A stretch of DNA of 64,000 nucleotides from positions 44,834,581 to 44,898,580 of the forward strand of contig OX442314.1 of assembly GCA_949358305.1 (NCBI GenBank), given 5' to 3'. The number at the start of each line of letters is the position of its first letter. The stretch's first letter is position 1. The DNA comes from Strigamia acuminata (lineage: Eukaryota; Arthropoda; Chilopoda; Geophilomorpha; Linotaeniidae). This document shows, one piece after another, positions 1-8,338 of the stretch. The position numbers and the translations under genes are program-made. A model generated the notes under the pieces. That model was not told the DNA's origin, searched no databases, and worked only from the letters and a program-made list of their open reading frames with translations.

Positions 1-1572
1 AAGCGCTGGCGGTGCCACGTTGCACCGGCCAATTTCGTCGCGGGAAACGTGTTTATGTTTGTCCAAAATCGTCCGCAACGTCTCGCGATCAGCTGCACTG
101 GCGGAGCACTGCGGCGCAGCATCTTTAGCTGCCGCAGCCACAGGAGGAGCCAATCTGTACGCAGGGGCAGCAACAGTCGACGGTGGAGACGGATCGTCTT
201 GCGGCGCAGTAAGCACTTCCCCCTCGCGAGTTGGAGCAATGGAGGCGGCCAATTCCAAGTTGTTTGGACCTGCAGCCTGCTGTCGAGTCGCACGTTTGCG
301 AGCGAATTTCGGAGGAACACCGGCAGCAGCATGATAAATTACGGTACGAAAGGCCGCACCAGCAGCGTGCAGCAAACCGAACTCGTCCATCCAGTCACGT
401 CCCAGCAACGGGACTTGACCGTGTTCAGCCACACACAACGGCAATTCGCGTGTTTTCCCGTCGTACGTAACTGGAACGATGCACACGCCCGTCATCGGCA
501 AGGAATGGCCATCGTACGACGAAAATTCAGTTGAAAGTGGTTGGATCTGGAACTGAGAAAAATATTTATTATGCATCGCGCGACTGATGATCGTGGCGCC
601 AGCTCCAGTGTCAATTTCCATCCATAACAGCGTCTGAGCGATTCGAAGCTCGAGAACTAGTGGTTTGGTCGGCCTGATGGACACTTCATTCACCGCGATC
701 GGGGTTTTAGGCTTCCTCGTACGAACGGTGTAAAATGTCAGCTTTCTCAAGGCGGACACGGTCGTGTGGTGCGCGGACGTTGACGATTTCGATGCGCGGC
801 AGACGGGCTTGATGTGGCCCTCGACGCCACAGCCGTGACATTTGGCTGTGCGGAAACGGCACTCGTCCTGTCGGTGTCCAGACCTGCCGCAGTGTTTACA
901 CTTTTTCGTTTCGTGCTGCGATTTGGTGTGGTCCGACTGGTGGTGTTGACCGCCGGAGCCTCTCGAGGGACGTCTACCGTTTTTCTGCGAATGAAAAGAG
1001 GATTTGGAGGAGTTTCCGGGTTCATTAATTTGGTGGATCGTTGATGGTGCGTCCACGAAACTGGAAACATCTGCCCCAGCAATCTCTGCAGAAGTGGCCG
1101 CCTCGAGCGCCTTGGCGAAGGTCAAGTCCTTTTGCAAATATAAGGTTTCTTGTACTTGCCGCATATTTAGGCCGACGATGAACTGGTTCCTCATTTCGTC
1201 GTCCTGATTTTCCCCGAAATTGCAGTATTTGGTGAGGGAATGAAGGGCCGCCGCGAAGTCGCTAACAGTCTCGCCCTTATTTCGTTTACGGTTGCGGAAT
1301 CGCACAATTTCGCCTTGCGCAATGGGCTTCGGTTTTTGATGTTTTTCCATCAGGTCCACTATTTCCTTGTACTTCATGGTTGTGGGGTCCTTTGGCCGGG
1401 TCAAATCGACGATTTTCGCGAACGTGGCCATTCCCACGCACGACAAAAGCGTGTTCACTTTGTCGGCGTCGTCGACGACTTTGTTGCAGGCGAACACGCA
1501 ACTCATTTGAAGCACGTACGTCGCCCAGTCGTCTTGCGGGTTGTATTTCTCGGGGGTTCCCGACAACGGCAT
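1..1572 (-). CDS. Gag-protease polyprotein, mag-like Gypsy (partial)
   Basis: An open frame of 524 codons from the ATG at 1572, with an in-frame TGA just upstream, to the window edge. In order: a capsid-type gag region (about residues 1-180), two tandem zinc knuckles of form CX2CX4HX4C (CKHCGRSGHRQDEC and CHGCGVEGHIKPVC, near residues 235-270), then a retropepsin with the catalytic motif IDTGAGATIIS, the Asp at about residue 321. A spacer leading toward RT follows. Gag packages the RNA; the protease matures the polyprotein. I checked the frame codon by codon and found no stop. The frame has no stop inside the window, so it must continue to the left. Confidence 0.87.
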   Translation of the reverse strand, partial: MPLSGTPEKYNPQDDWATYVLQMSCVFACNKVVDDADKVNTLLSCVGMATFAKIVDLTRPKDPTTMKYKEIVDLMEKHQKPKPIAQGEIVRFRNRKRNKGETVSDFAAALHSLTKYCNFGENQDDEMRNQFIVGLNMRQVQETLYLQKDLTFAKALEAATSAEIAGADVSSFVDAPSTIHQINEPGNSSKSSFHSQKNGRRPSRGSGGQHHQSDHTKSQHETKKCKHCGRSGHRQDECRFRTAKCHGCGVEGHIKPVCRASKSSTSAHHTTVSALRKLTFYTVRTRKPKTPIAVNEVSIRPTKPLVLELRIAQTLLWMEIDTGAGATIISRAMHNKYFSQFQIQPLSTEFSSYDGHSLPMTGVCIVPVTYDGKTRELPLCVAEHGQVPLLGRDWMDEFGLLHAAGAAFRTVIYHAAAGVPPKFARKRATRQQAAGPNNLELAASIAPTREGEVLTAPQDDPSPPSTVAAPAYRLAPPVAAAAKDAAPQCSASAADRETLRTILDKHKHVSRDEIGRCNVAPPAL

Positions 1573-1737
1573 AATTCACGGCAAAAAAAATTTCGATGAA
1601 AACGGCACAAAAACTCACGATACAAGGTGCTAAGCCTAACGGTCAACGCGTGGTCAGCAAGTCCAGTTTGACATCAAACGACGAGAAAAACACACAAAAA
1701 GTCACAAAAGATCGTGGATTCTTTGTTGAAATTCATA

Positions 1738-1748
1738 CCTCGTCGCCA
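1738..1748 (-). other. Primer binding site, tRNA-Ser
   Basis: The minus strand reads TGGCGACGAGG, complementary to the 3' end (with CCA) of metazoan tRNA-Ser(GCT). The match stops after 11 nt. Confidence 0.75.
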
Positions 1749-1752
1749 ATAA

Positions 1753-1897
1753 TGTGTTCTTATCGTCGAATAATTGATGAAAGTGGATGAAATTATGAGT
1801 GGTTGAAATAAGCAGCCATGTCTTAGTTGGAAATTAACATAAGTGATTTAATACGTGAATTAATACAGGGGGCGCTCGTGTTAGCGGGCGCGTCACA
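1753..1897 (-). repeat. 5' LTR of the mag-like element
   Basis: In minus orientation the segment starts TGTGACGCGCCCGC and ends ACACA, four bases before the tRNA-Ser primer site. About 145 bp, short but usual for mag elements. The boundaries are inferred from TG..CA and the primer site only, because the second LTR is outside the window. Confidence 0.68.
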
Positions 1898-2931
1898 AAA
1901 TAACGATAAAATAAAATGGAGTCGGAACACTCCAGAAAACACCGCCGAAATATTTCATTTTGGGGATGGAAATGGTCATTTTTAACATTTTTTATTTTCA
2001 ATTAATTATTATTATTGTTTTTTTATATTTTTTTTTAGTAAAAATTTGGTCCAATAGAAATTGTAATATTTTTATGAATGTGAGAGGGATGTGCTTGAGG
2101 GGTTTGAATCAGTGAGGTTCCCTTTTCTCTGACCTTGTTTGGTTGAAACTTGGGTTTAAAAGAGTAAGTAAATTTATTTACAAAACAATTTCTCTACTTT
2201 ATAATTATCATTTATTATTATTATTATTATTATTGTTATTACCATATTTTAAAAAAGAAATTTGAAAGATTGTTGAAAGTTTTTTGTATGTGTTAAAAAT
2301 GGCATCAAAATTACAAAAGTCATTGAAGAAGTGTGTTAACTTGAACCTGAATTCTGTCTCATTAACTGGTTTAAGCAGACACTTTAACCAAAAAATATTT
2401 TTTTTAAATCAGAAGGTGAAATATAATAAAAATCGTATCCAAAATGTGAAAAAAAAATTCAAGAAAAAAAAAATATTTTTTAAAATTTTACTTTTTAATA
2501 GAAGAAAATTAAATTTAAATTATTTACCATTGTAGCTATTTAATTTTAATTTATTACCGAAAAATGTTCTTTACGAAATTCGTTTGTTTAAAGGCTACTT
2601 TGGAATTTAATCTCAATTATTTTTGTCACACTCTTTCATTTTTTTTTTGAAAAAAGGCATTTTTTTACATACCGTACGTTTGAGCAAAATTGCAGTATTT
2701 AACGCGTTTTTACGAGATTTCTATAATTTTATATAAATTATTATAAAATTTTATATATAAAAAACTTAGAAATTACTTATTGCTTGTGACTAAAACTAAT
2801 TAAAACACACATTTGCTTCCTATAATAAAATTCAAGCCTTAATTACAGCTAATTGCTTCCCTTTATTTCCTAATGAAATGAATGAATATTTTATGTTTGC
2901 AATAACATTAAATTGCAGCGAACATTGGCCC
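1898..2931. other. AT-rich intergenic DNA
   Basis: About 1 kb of AT-rich sequence with long A and T runs and a (TTA)n microsatellite near 2212-2239. The 83-codon frame at 2284-2535 is low-complexity Lys/Asn/Phe-rich and looks like chance. No gene is supported. Confidence 0.6.
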
Positions 2932-2938
2932 TATATAA
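2932..2938 (+). promoter_or_regulatory. TATA box of the secreted peptide gene
   Basis: TATATAA lies 63-69 bp before the ATG at 3001. A start of transcription about 30 bp downstream would give a leader of about 40 nt. Confidence 0.55.
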
Positions 2939-3000
2939 TCCCAACAGTTTTTCACACATCTCCACTTGAAGACTCACCAGTGACAACTTCAGCAGTAACG

Positions 3001-4187
3001 ATGGTAAATTTTAACTCTTAAAAAAATTTGCAGCGCCTGAATTTTTAATTTACATATCATGTTTCTTTCAACTCAGAAATTCAGCAAGATCAGTCTAGCA
3101 GTTCTTTTGGTTTGTGTTATACTCATCATAACATGCGACATTGCAGCTGCTGCCCCCCGTGGAGGCATTAAACCCCCGACTGGTTTTAGAGGGGTGAGAT
3201 AAAAATATATATATATACAAGGTGTCCCAAATGAACGAAGCCGGTCAAATAACGAAAAGACTATTTGAGTGAGATGAATGAAACAAATGTAGTACTAGTA
3301 AACTAAGTGAGGGCATTTCAAAAATGTGAAAAAATTTGACCTCTGACCTTTTCTTCAAGGTCATTCCAACTCTAACTTTTAAACTAAGACTGGTAGAGCA
3401 AAATTCTCAATTGAAAAAACAAAGAGCACCTTCTGTTTAGTATAAAACTGCTCATCAAATTTACTCCGACACAATAACTGATAAAATTACGAAAAAAATA
3501 AATCGTGAAAAGTCTTGATCTGGGTTTTCATTTTTGTATTTTTTGACTTTTTTGTATTCAATTACTATGCAGTCATGAATTGTTATTAATTTAACTGGTT
3601 TTTTAAATGATATTTAACAAATAAAATTATGAAAAAGTCAAAAAATACAAAAAAGAAAACCAAGATCAAGAATTTTTCATGATTTATTTTTTTTCGTAAT
3701 TTTATCTGTTATTGTGTTAGAGTAAATTTGATGAGCAGTTTTCTACTAAACAGAAAATCTTAGTTTAAAAGTTAGAGTTGGAATGACCTTGAAGAACAAG
3801 CCAGAGGTCAAATTTTTTCACATTTTTGAAATGCCCTCACTTAGTTTACTAGTACTACATTTGTTTCATTCATCTCACTCAAATGGTCTTTTTGTTATTT
3901 GACCGGCTTCGTTCATTTGGGACACCTTGTATAGTTGTGTAAATAATTGTCAATAAGTTGATTTTGTGCTTTAATTTAATTTAATTTAATGTGTAGAATA
4001 AGTGTCCAACACATATTCTCATGTCGGTGTCCTGAATTGTTTGTTCCTTGGTTCAGGACAGCGACATTTATCAGAATGTGTGTCTTTCGTTAAAATCCGC
4101 GAGAAATTGGACTTAGATTCTAAACTTATTCTTCGGTTTATTGCAGAGATAGCAGCAATGATGCAAATGGGAGCCCGGTTGAATTGA
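3001..4187 (+). CDS. Candidate small secreted peptide, three exons
   Basis: Proposed exons are 3001-3003 (the ATG alone, followed at once by a GTAAAT donor), 3077-3193 and 4062-4187, all phase 0, giving 81 residues. The peptide starts with a clear signal sequence: Lys-rich start, then a hydrophobic run SLAVLLVCVILIITC, with a likely cut after the Ala-rich stretch DIAAAA. The mature part begins PRGGIKPPTGFRG and continues into a helix-prone segment with one Cys. A TATA box at 2932 and AATAAA at 4287 frame the gene. A second acceptor at 4057 would give a shorter C-terminus ending at a TAG near 4114-4116. I do not recognise the family; a host-defence or venom-type peptide is only a guess from size and layout. 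The last exon is the least certain part. Confidence 0.5.
3218..3929. mobile_element. MITE with ~300-bp terminal inverted repeats, TA target duplication
   Basis: The left end CAAGGTGTCCCAAATGAACG and its reverse complement at the right end bound a 712-bp element flanked by TA at 3216-3217 and 3930-3931. Inverted arms of about 300 bp cover most of it (left to ~3540, right from ~3620) with small differences. No coding capacity. TA duplication and the GGTGTCCC end suggest a Tc1/mariner-derived foldback MITE (inference). It sits in intron 2 of the peptide gene, not in coding sequence. Confidence 0.85.
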
Positions 4188-4286
4188 AGAGTAGAATTTG
4201 ATATTGCTAGTATTTTTTTGTATTATACCGTTTTTTAGTGGATAGTATAATATGCTAATTAATTCAAGCCAATATTGTAATAACTA

Positions 4287-4292
4287 AATAAA
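4287..4292 (+). terminator. Polyadenylation signal of the peptide gene
   Basis: AATAAA about 100 bp after the stop at 4187. Confidence 0.45.
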
Positions 4293-4511
4293 TTATCCAA
4301 GTTTAAAAATACACAAGAAATGCATTTATTTATTCGAATGACGAGCCCCAGAAATACATGCCCACCCTGAATGTTAATCAAGGATGTTTGGTTCAAGATG
4401 GCAAGCTGAAAAATAGCAACAAGATTCTAAGCTGTTGTCAGGCACTATTCCGCGCCATGTTAAAAATAGCAACTATAGACGAACAATTTTTTTATCTGGA
4501 TTAAATGTAGC

Positions 4512-4517
4512 TTTATT
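4512..4517 (-). terminator. Polyadenylation signal of the acidic-protein gene
   Basis: AATAAA on the minus strand, about 22 bp after the stop codon at 4540-4542. Confidence 0.6.
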
Positions 4518-4539
4518 TCAAACAAAACAAAATATTTAA

Positions 4540-4983
4540 TTATTTTTTAGAATGGTCGTGCGCAAAACCGTCACACAAACTGTTGTCGGAGTCATCGTCC
4601 GAAGTGTCCTCAAACCATCTGTCTTCCTCGTCACGATCGAGATTCTTCTCTGGATCTTGTTCGCCATCAACTATCGTGATGTGCACGAATCTCATTTTGT
4701 TTTCGACGGAGTTTTCCGTGCAGTTTCCGAGGTCATCCGACAGATTTCGATTAATATCGGAACTTAGATCTTGATTACCTTCGAAACTTGGATCCTGATC
4801 ATCTTCGTCGTCGTGTTCGACGTCATCGTCAACATCTGGAACTTGTTGAACGTGTTCTTCGACATTTGTACGAAAAAAATCGGCGTAATTCCCAAAATCA
4901 GCACCGACACCGAAACGCGATTCTAATTGCAACATTGCGTACAATTCCTGTTCGTAAAGTGATTGGTTTCCAACAGCGTTCAT
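4540..4983 (-). CDS. Hypothetical acidic intronless protein, 147 aa
   Basis: An open frame from the ATG at 4983 to TAA at 4540. The N-terminal ~45 residues are mixed and may fold. The rest is strongly acidic, with Asp/Glu runs such as DVDDDVEHDDEDDQD and a C-terminal EDTSDDDSDNS block, then a basic tail. No signal peptide, membrane segment or known domain was seen. I chose the ATG at 4983 because a TATAAA lies 47 bp upstream and AATAAA follows the stop within 30 bp, making a complete compact transcription unit of about 0.5 kb. That layout suits a retrogene or a small host gene; it could also be part of a decayed transposon. No homologue is recognised. Confidence 0.5.
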   Translation of the reverse strand: MNAVGNQSLYEQELYAMLQLESRFGVGADFGNYADFFRTNVEEHVQQVPDVDDDVEHDDEDDQDPSFEGNQDLSSDINRNLSDDLGNCTENSVENKMRFVHITIVDGEQDPEKNLDRDEEDRWFEDTSDDDSDNSLCDGFAHDHSKK

Positions 4984-5029
4984 GTTTGTGCTACAAGTAC
5001 AAATGAACAATTGGGGCAAACTAGCTGCA

Positions 5030-5085
5030 TTTATACGGCAATGGCGATACGTCTACAAGGCGTTGGCGATACGTTTACCAGGCGC
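5030..5085 (-). promoter_or_regulatory. TATA box plus two tandem 22-bp upstream elements
   Basis: On the minus strand TATAAA (5030-5035) precedes the acidic-protein gene. Just upstream are two adjacent copies of a 22-bp unit, 5042-5063 and 5064-5085 (plus-strand form TGGCGATACGTYTACMAGGC), differing at three positions. Position and spacing suggest a duplicated activator site (inference). Confidence 0.45.
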
Positions 5086-6936
5086 TATCTGAAATGCGTC
5101 CTTCATTTTTTTTAGGGGATTTGCGTCGCCATCTTGTTTATCTTGCAGAATGGCTACTGTTTCGGTTTCTTTTACTCCAGCAGCTGTATTCCTGCTAAAT
5201 ACATGGGCAAGGCAAACATCCATCTTTGATTGTGGGTGTCACTTGTATGTAATTCTATACTTTTCAGTTTCTGATGAATAAGTGATGAATGATTTACCTT
5301 CAAGACATGTGACCACAACACATCATTTTTATATTTTTTTGCATCCTTCTTGGTTGCAAAAAAGTATCAATTCAGCTGCTAATTGTTTGATCCCAATTCC
5401 ATAATCCAGTCCATATCTTTTTTAATAGGTTGAGTAAGCTGTGTGTTCTTCTAGGTGTCCGTACTCCGTAGGTAAAGTAAACCTTAAAGATTCGTTCTGT
5501 CTTTATTTTTTCGAGATTCTCCGTGATTTTCGTGTGAGATCCCCGTAGTCATGTTTCACAAGCAGGGTACGAAGCGTGCAGATTTACGCCTATCGTTTTC
5601 TTGATTCGAATTTTATTTTTCATTCGAATTTAACTTTGATTCTGAGACTTTGATAAGAGGAAACGAGGTAAGGTAAGCGCACAACTCATACCACCAACAA
5701 ATTAATTCATAATTATTAAAATCTCTTATTTTTTCTTCCAGTGCTAATGCGTCACAATGGAGGACTGACCACAGAAAATTCCTTCAATTCATCGCGGACA
5801 AAAGAAAATGAAGAAAAAGTTTTCAAATTTATTTACAAGTTTCTTAAATTGAATATGTTTCTTTAATCGTTACTTCTATTCTCTTATGTCGTGTGGGTAG
5901 ATATTTATTTGTTATTTTTTTTAATTTAATGTTTTCCATTCTCATCATAAGTTATCTGCCTCTGCACCACGGGTTAGCGCAGACATGTGGGTCTGTAGTA
6001 CGTGAAACCAATTGGTCTGTTTTTTGTTTTCTTCGCGCACATCTGCATCGTTTCAGTTTAGTAGGGGGTGTAAAATCCAACTCTCTACCTCCACGTGGTC
6101 ACCCCTGGATAAACTGGTGACTTGACACGTCTCAGTGGAACCAGAAGAGAGCTCTGGTCATTTGCAAATTTATTTATTGCATTTTTATTTCATTTCAAGC
6201 ACCCCTAGGGAGTAAATACAGTGTGATGCTGAGTGGCAGCAGGTGATTAGGTGTTACATTGAGTGAGCATTGTTATACATTGTTATACATTGTTATGTTG
6301 AGTGATAAGGGGCGGATTTTTGCCGTGGAATTGGCGGACCCCGACGCTACACGGCCACAGGTCTGGGGAGAGGAGCGAGGAGACGCTGTCAGAAGCTATT
6401 CGCAGGAAAAAGGATTTACTGACAGTGTTGTCAGTTTTAGTCCATCTCGCACATTGAAGTACGACGAGACCACGGGACTCGGCATGACGGCGGACATCGT
6501 CGGCGGAGGTGGAGGCCAGTAAGTTTGACAACAGGATGCGTGTTGTGGGCCGGGTGTCGAGAGTGGAGGCGGCACGAAGGGAGCAACCCACGGCGTTGCC
6601 AATCTGCGAGCGGACACGGGGCGGTCCGCGGGAGTCAGTGGCTCGGAGCACAAGATCACATGAAGTGGGAGGCAGTTGTTGTGATTGTTGCGCACGGGGG
6701 TCAGTCGAGAACTGCATGCTAGTGTTTGACTGGATCGGTGCACGGGGCAAGACGGACACAGCGTTCATAGGCCTTGGAGCAGGCAGGCGGCCAGATCGCC
6801 CAAAAGAGGGTTGGACAGCAGTAGAACGATTCTGTGCGGTGGTGGCGGCATATGTCAGTGGTGGCGTGGGGGCACGTGGGGTCGGCTGTTGAGTCAGTGG
6901 AGAGCCGACACTGTCGCCAGATATATTTCAATATAT
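5086..6936. other. Intergenic DNA with a GC-rich island near 6300-6900
   Basis: No gene is supported. From about 6310 to 6900 the base composition jumps and frames of 60-160 codons stay open on both strands; none has a recognisable domain, start context or splice pattern. The rest is AT-rich. Confidence 0.45.
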
Positions 6937-7100
6937 CTCTTTATGAATGTGGCATTTACATGACTTTGTAATGTAAGCCTGTATTCCTCTATGAATATGG
7001 CATTTACATGACTTGGTAATGTAAGCCCGCATTCCTCCACGAACGAATGTGGCATTTACATGAAATTTGTATTGCCTGCATTACCACACGAGTGTGGCAT
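6937..7100. repeat. Tandem repeat, ~48-bp unit, about 3.5 copies
   Basis: Units begin near 6937, 6987 and 7035 with a partial fourth. Each complete unit contains TGGCATTTACATGA and, in inverted form, TAATGTAAGCC, so each can fold into a hairpin. Copies differ by a few substitutions and small indels. Confidence 0.75.
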
Positions 7101-7313
7101 TTATTTTTTGCGATATCTAAGTTATGAAAAAAAAATGTTGATGAAACTCTACTCCACGCTTCTAATAAAAATTCAATCTAGCATATAATTAACAAGGGTA
7201 TTTTTTTTAGTTGAGGATACAACTGAACTAAAGTGAGTGAATTGCAAGAAATGTAAAATAGGAAAAGTAACGTAGATCTATTTCGACTGTTAACCCAGAA
7301 GTTTTTAGAAATT

Positions 7314-8286
7314 TGCTGCGATCCGGGTTTTTATCCACTTAATTTCTAATAAATTAAGCAGAAACCGCAGGTGAATGCTATAAAAGACTTACAATCGGCG
7401 GCCTTAAATTATCTAGGGGTTAAGTTTAAGGAAAAGAAATAAAAAGACAGTTTTTCGTATAAAAATCACAATAAATTATATTTATTCGGTTTATTAATTA
7501 CAATGACTAGTTAAAATTATGAAATAATATGAGAGCGACAAGTCGCTGAATAATGAGCGGGAAAAATAACAATGAAGGGCTTGCAACGACTGTTGCAAGC
7601 TACAAAGCGTCAGTAATGGCGCTTAAACAACACGATGTTGTTGAGCGAAGGCAAATGTCTTCGTTTTTGCAAACTCACGAACGATGGTCGAAGACGATGG
7701 TTCTCGTGGGTTTCTTCTGTCCTCGTACGACGGCTCAGCGGCGGTGGTTCACGGGGCAGGCGTCCGGCTCTCGTTCGATGGCGGTGGCTGTCGTTCGCGC
7801 GGCAGCGACGGCGATGGTTCACGATCGTCGGGAAACTTCTTCTCGTTACGATTGCTGGAATTAGCTTCGGCTAATTCAAGCAGGATAGCTGGCTTTGTAA
7901 TTCGTTACAAAGCAAGCTGGTGAAACTTGACGGTTACACGGTCCACTGTCAATACGTATTGTCGGAGCAGATATCGCAGTGATGTTGTGGGTTGTGTATT
8001 TTTGTCAAGAGTCTCGATTTGAGCCAAGGCGCGAGCCCAGCACGCTTCAATATTGCGCAGAAAACCTGCGCACTTAGCTCAAATGGGTGCAACTAGTGGT
8101 TATTACACCATATTGCACCATAACGGCTAATAACCGTTTTCACCCCGGACAACCTGGGGTGATATGTGCCTAGAGAGGATTTCTCCCCTCGGTCACATGA
8201 TCTGACTTGGCGTGTGCCACAGTCAAATTAATTAGAAGACAATTAATTTTATCTTCTAAGTTGGTGAATATTTTGAGATCACCACA
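7314..8286 (-). repeat. 3' LTR of E1
   Basis: 973 bp, TG..CA, nearly identical to 18701-19673 (two substitutions noticed, near 7839 and 8030). Contains many perfect short hairpins, for example 7579-7600, 7858-7877, 7892-7913 and 8054-8072. Confidence 0.96.
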
Positions 8287-8300
8287 CATCCCCCCATTCA
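8287..8300 (-). other. Polypurine tract of E1
   Basis: The minus strand reads AATGGGGGGATG directly before the 3' LTR, the usual place for plus-strand priming. Confidence 0.75.
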
Positions 8301-8338
8301 AGACGAATCCTACATGGAGAGAAAATGAACGAACCAAT

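Larger units (their letters stand above)
1..1897 (-). mobile_element. Ty3/Gypsy retrotransposon, mag-like, 5' part (runs off left edge)
   Basis: Read on the minus strand this is a short LTR, a primer site matching the 3' end of tRNA-Ser, and an open gag-protease frame that reaches base 1 without a stop. tRNA-Ser priming, two CCHC knuckles and a single gag-pol frame are typical of the mag lineage of Ty3/Gypsy elements (family knowledge). Only the first ~1.9 kb lies in the window; RT, RNase H, integrase and the 3' LTR would lie further left. No frame break is seen, so the copy could be intact. It is unrelated in detail to elements E1-E3 of this window. Confidence 0.88.

Noticed and set aside
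2284-2535. 83-codon Lys/Asn-rich frame
   Set aside because: Low-complexity AT-rich DNA; composition explains it.
6283-6892. Overlapping open frames on both strands in the GC-rich island
   Set aside because: GC-rich sequence has few stops by chance; no start context, splice pattern or recognised domain on either strand.
7530-8165. Hairpin series as a CRISPR array
   Set aside because: The inverted repeats differ from each other, have no regular spacers, and sit inside an LTR of a eukaryotic element.
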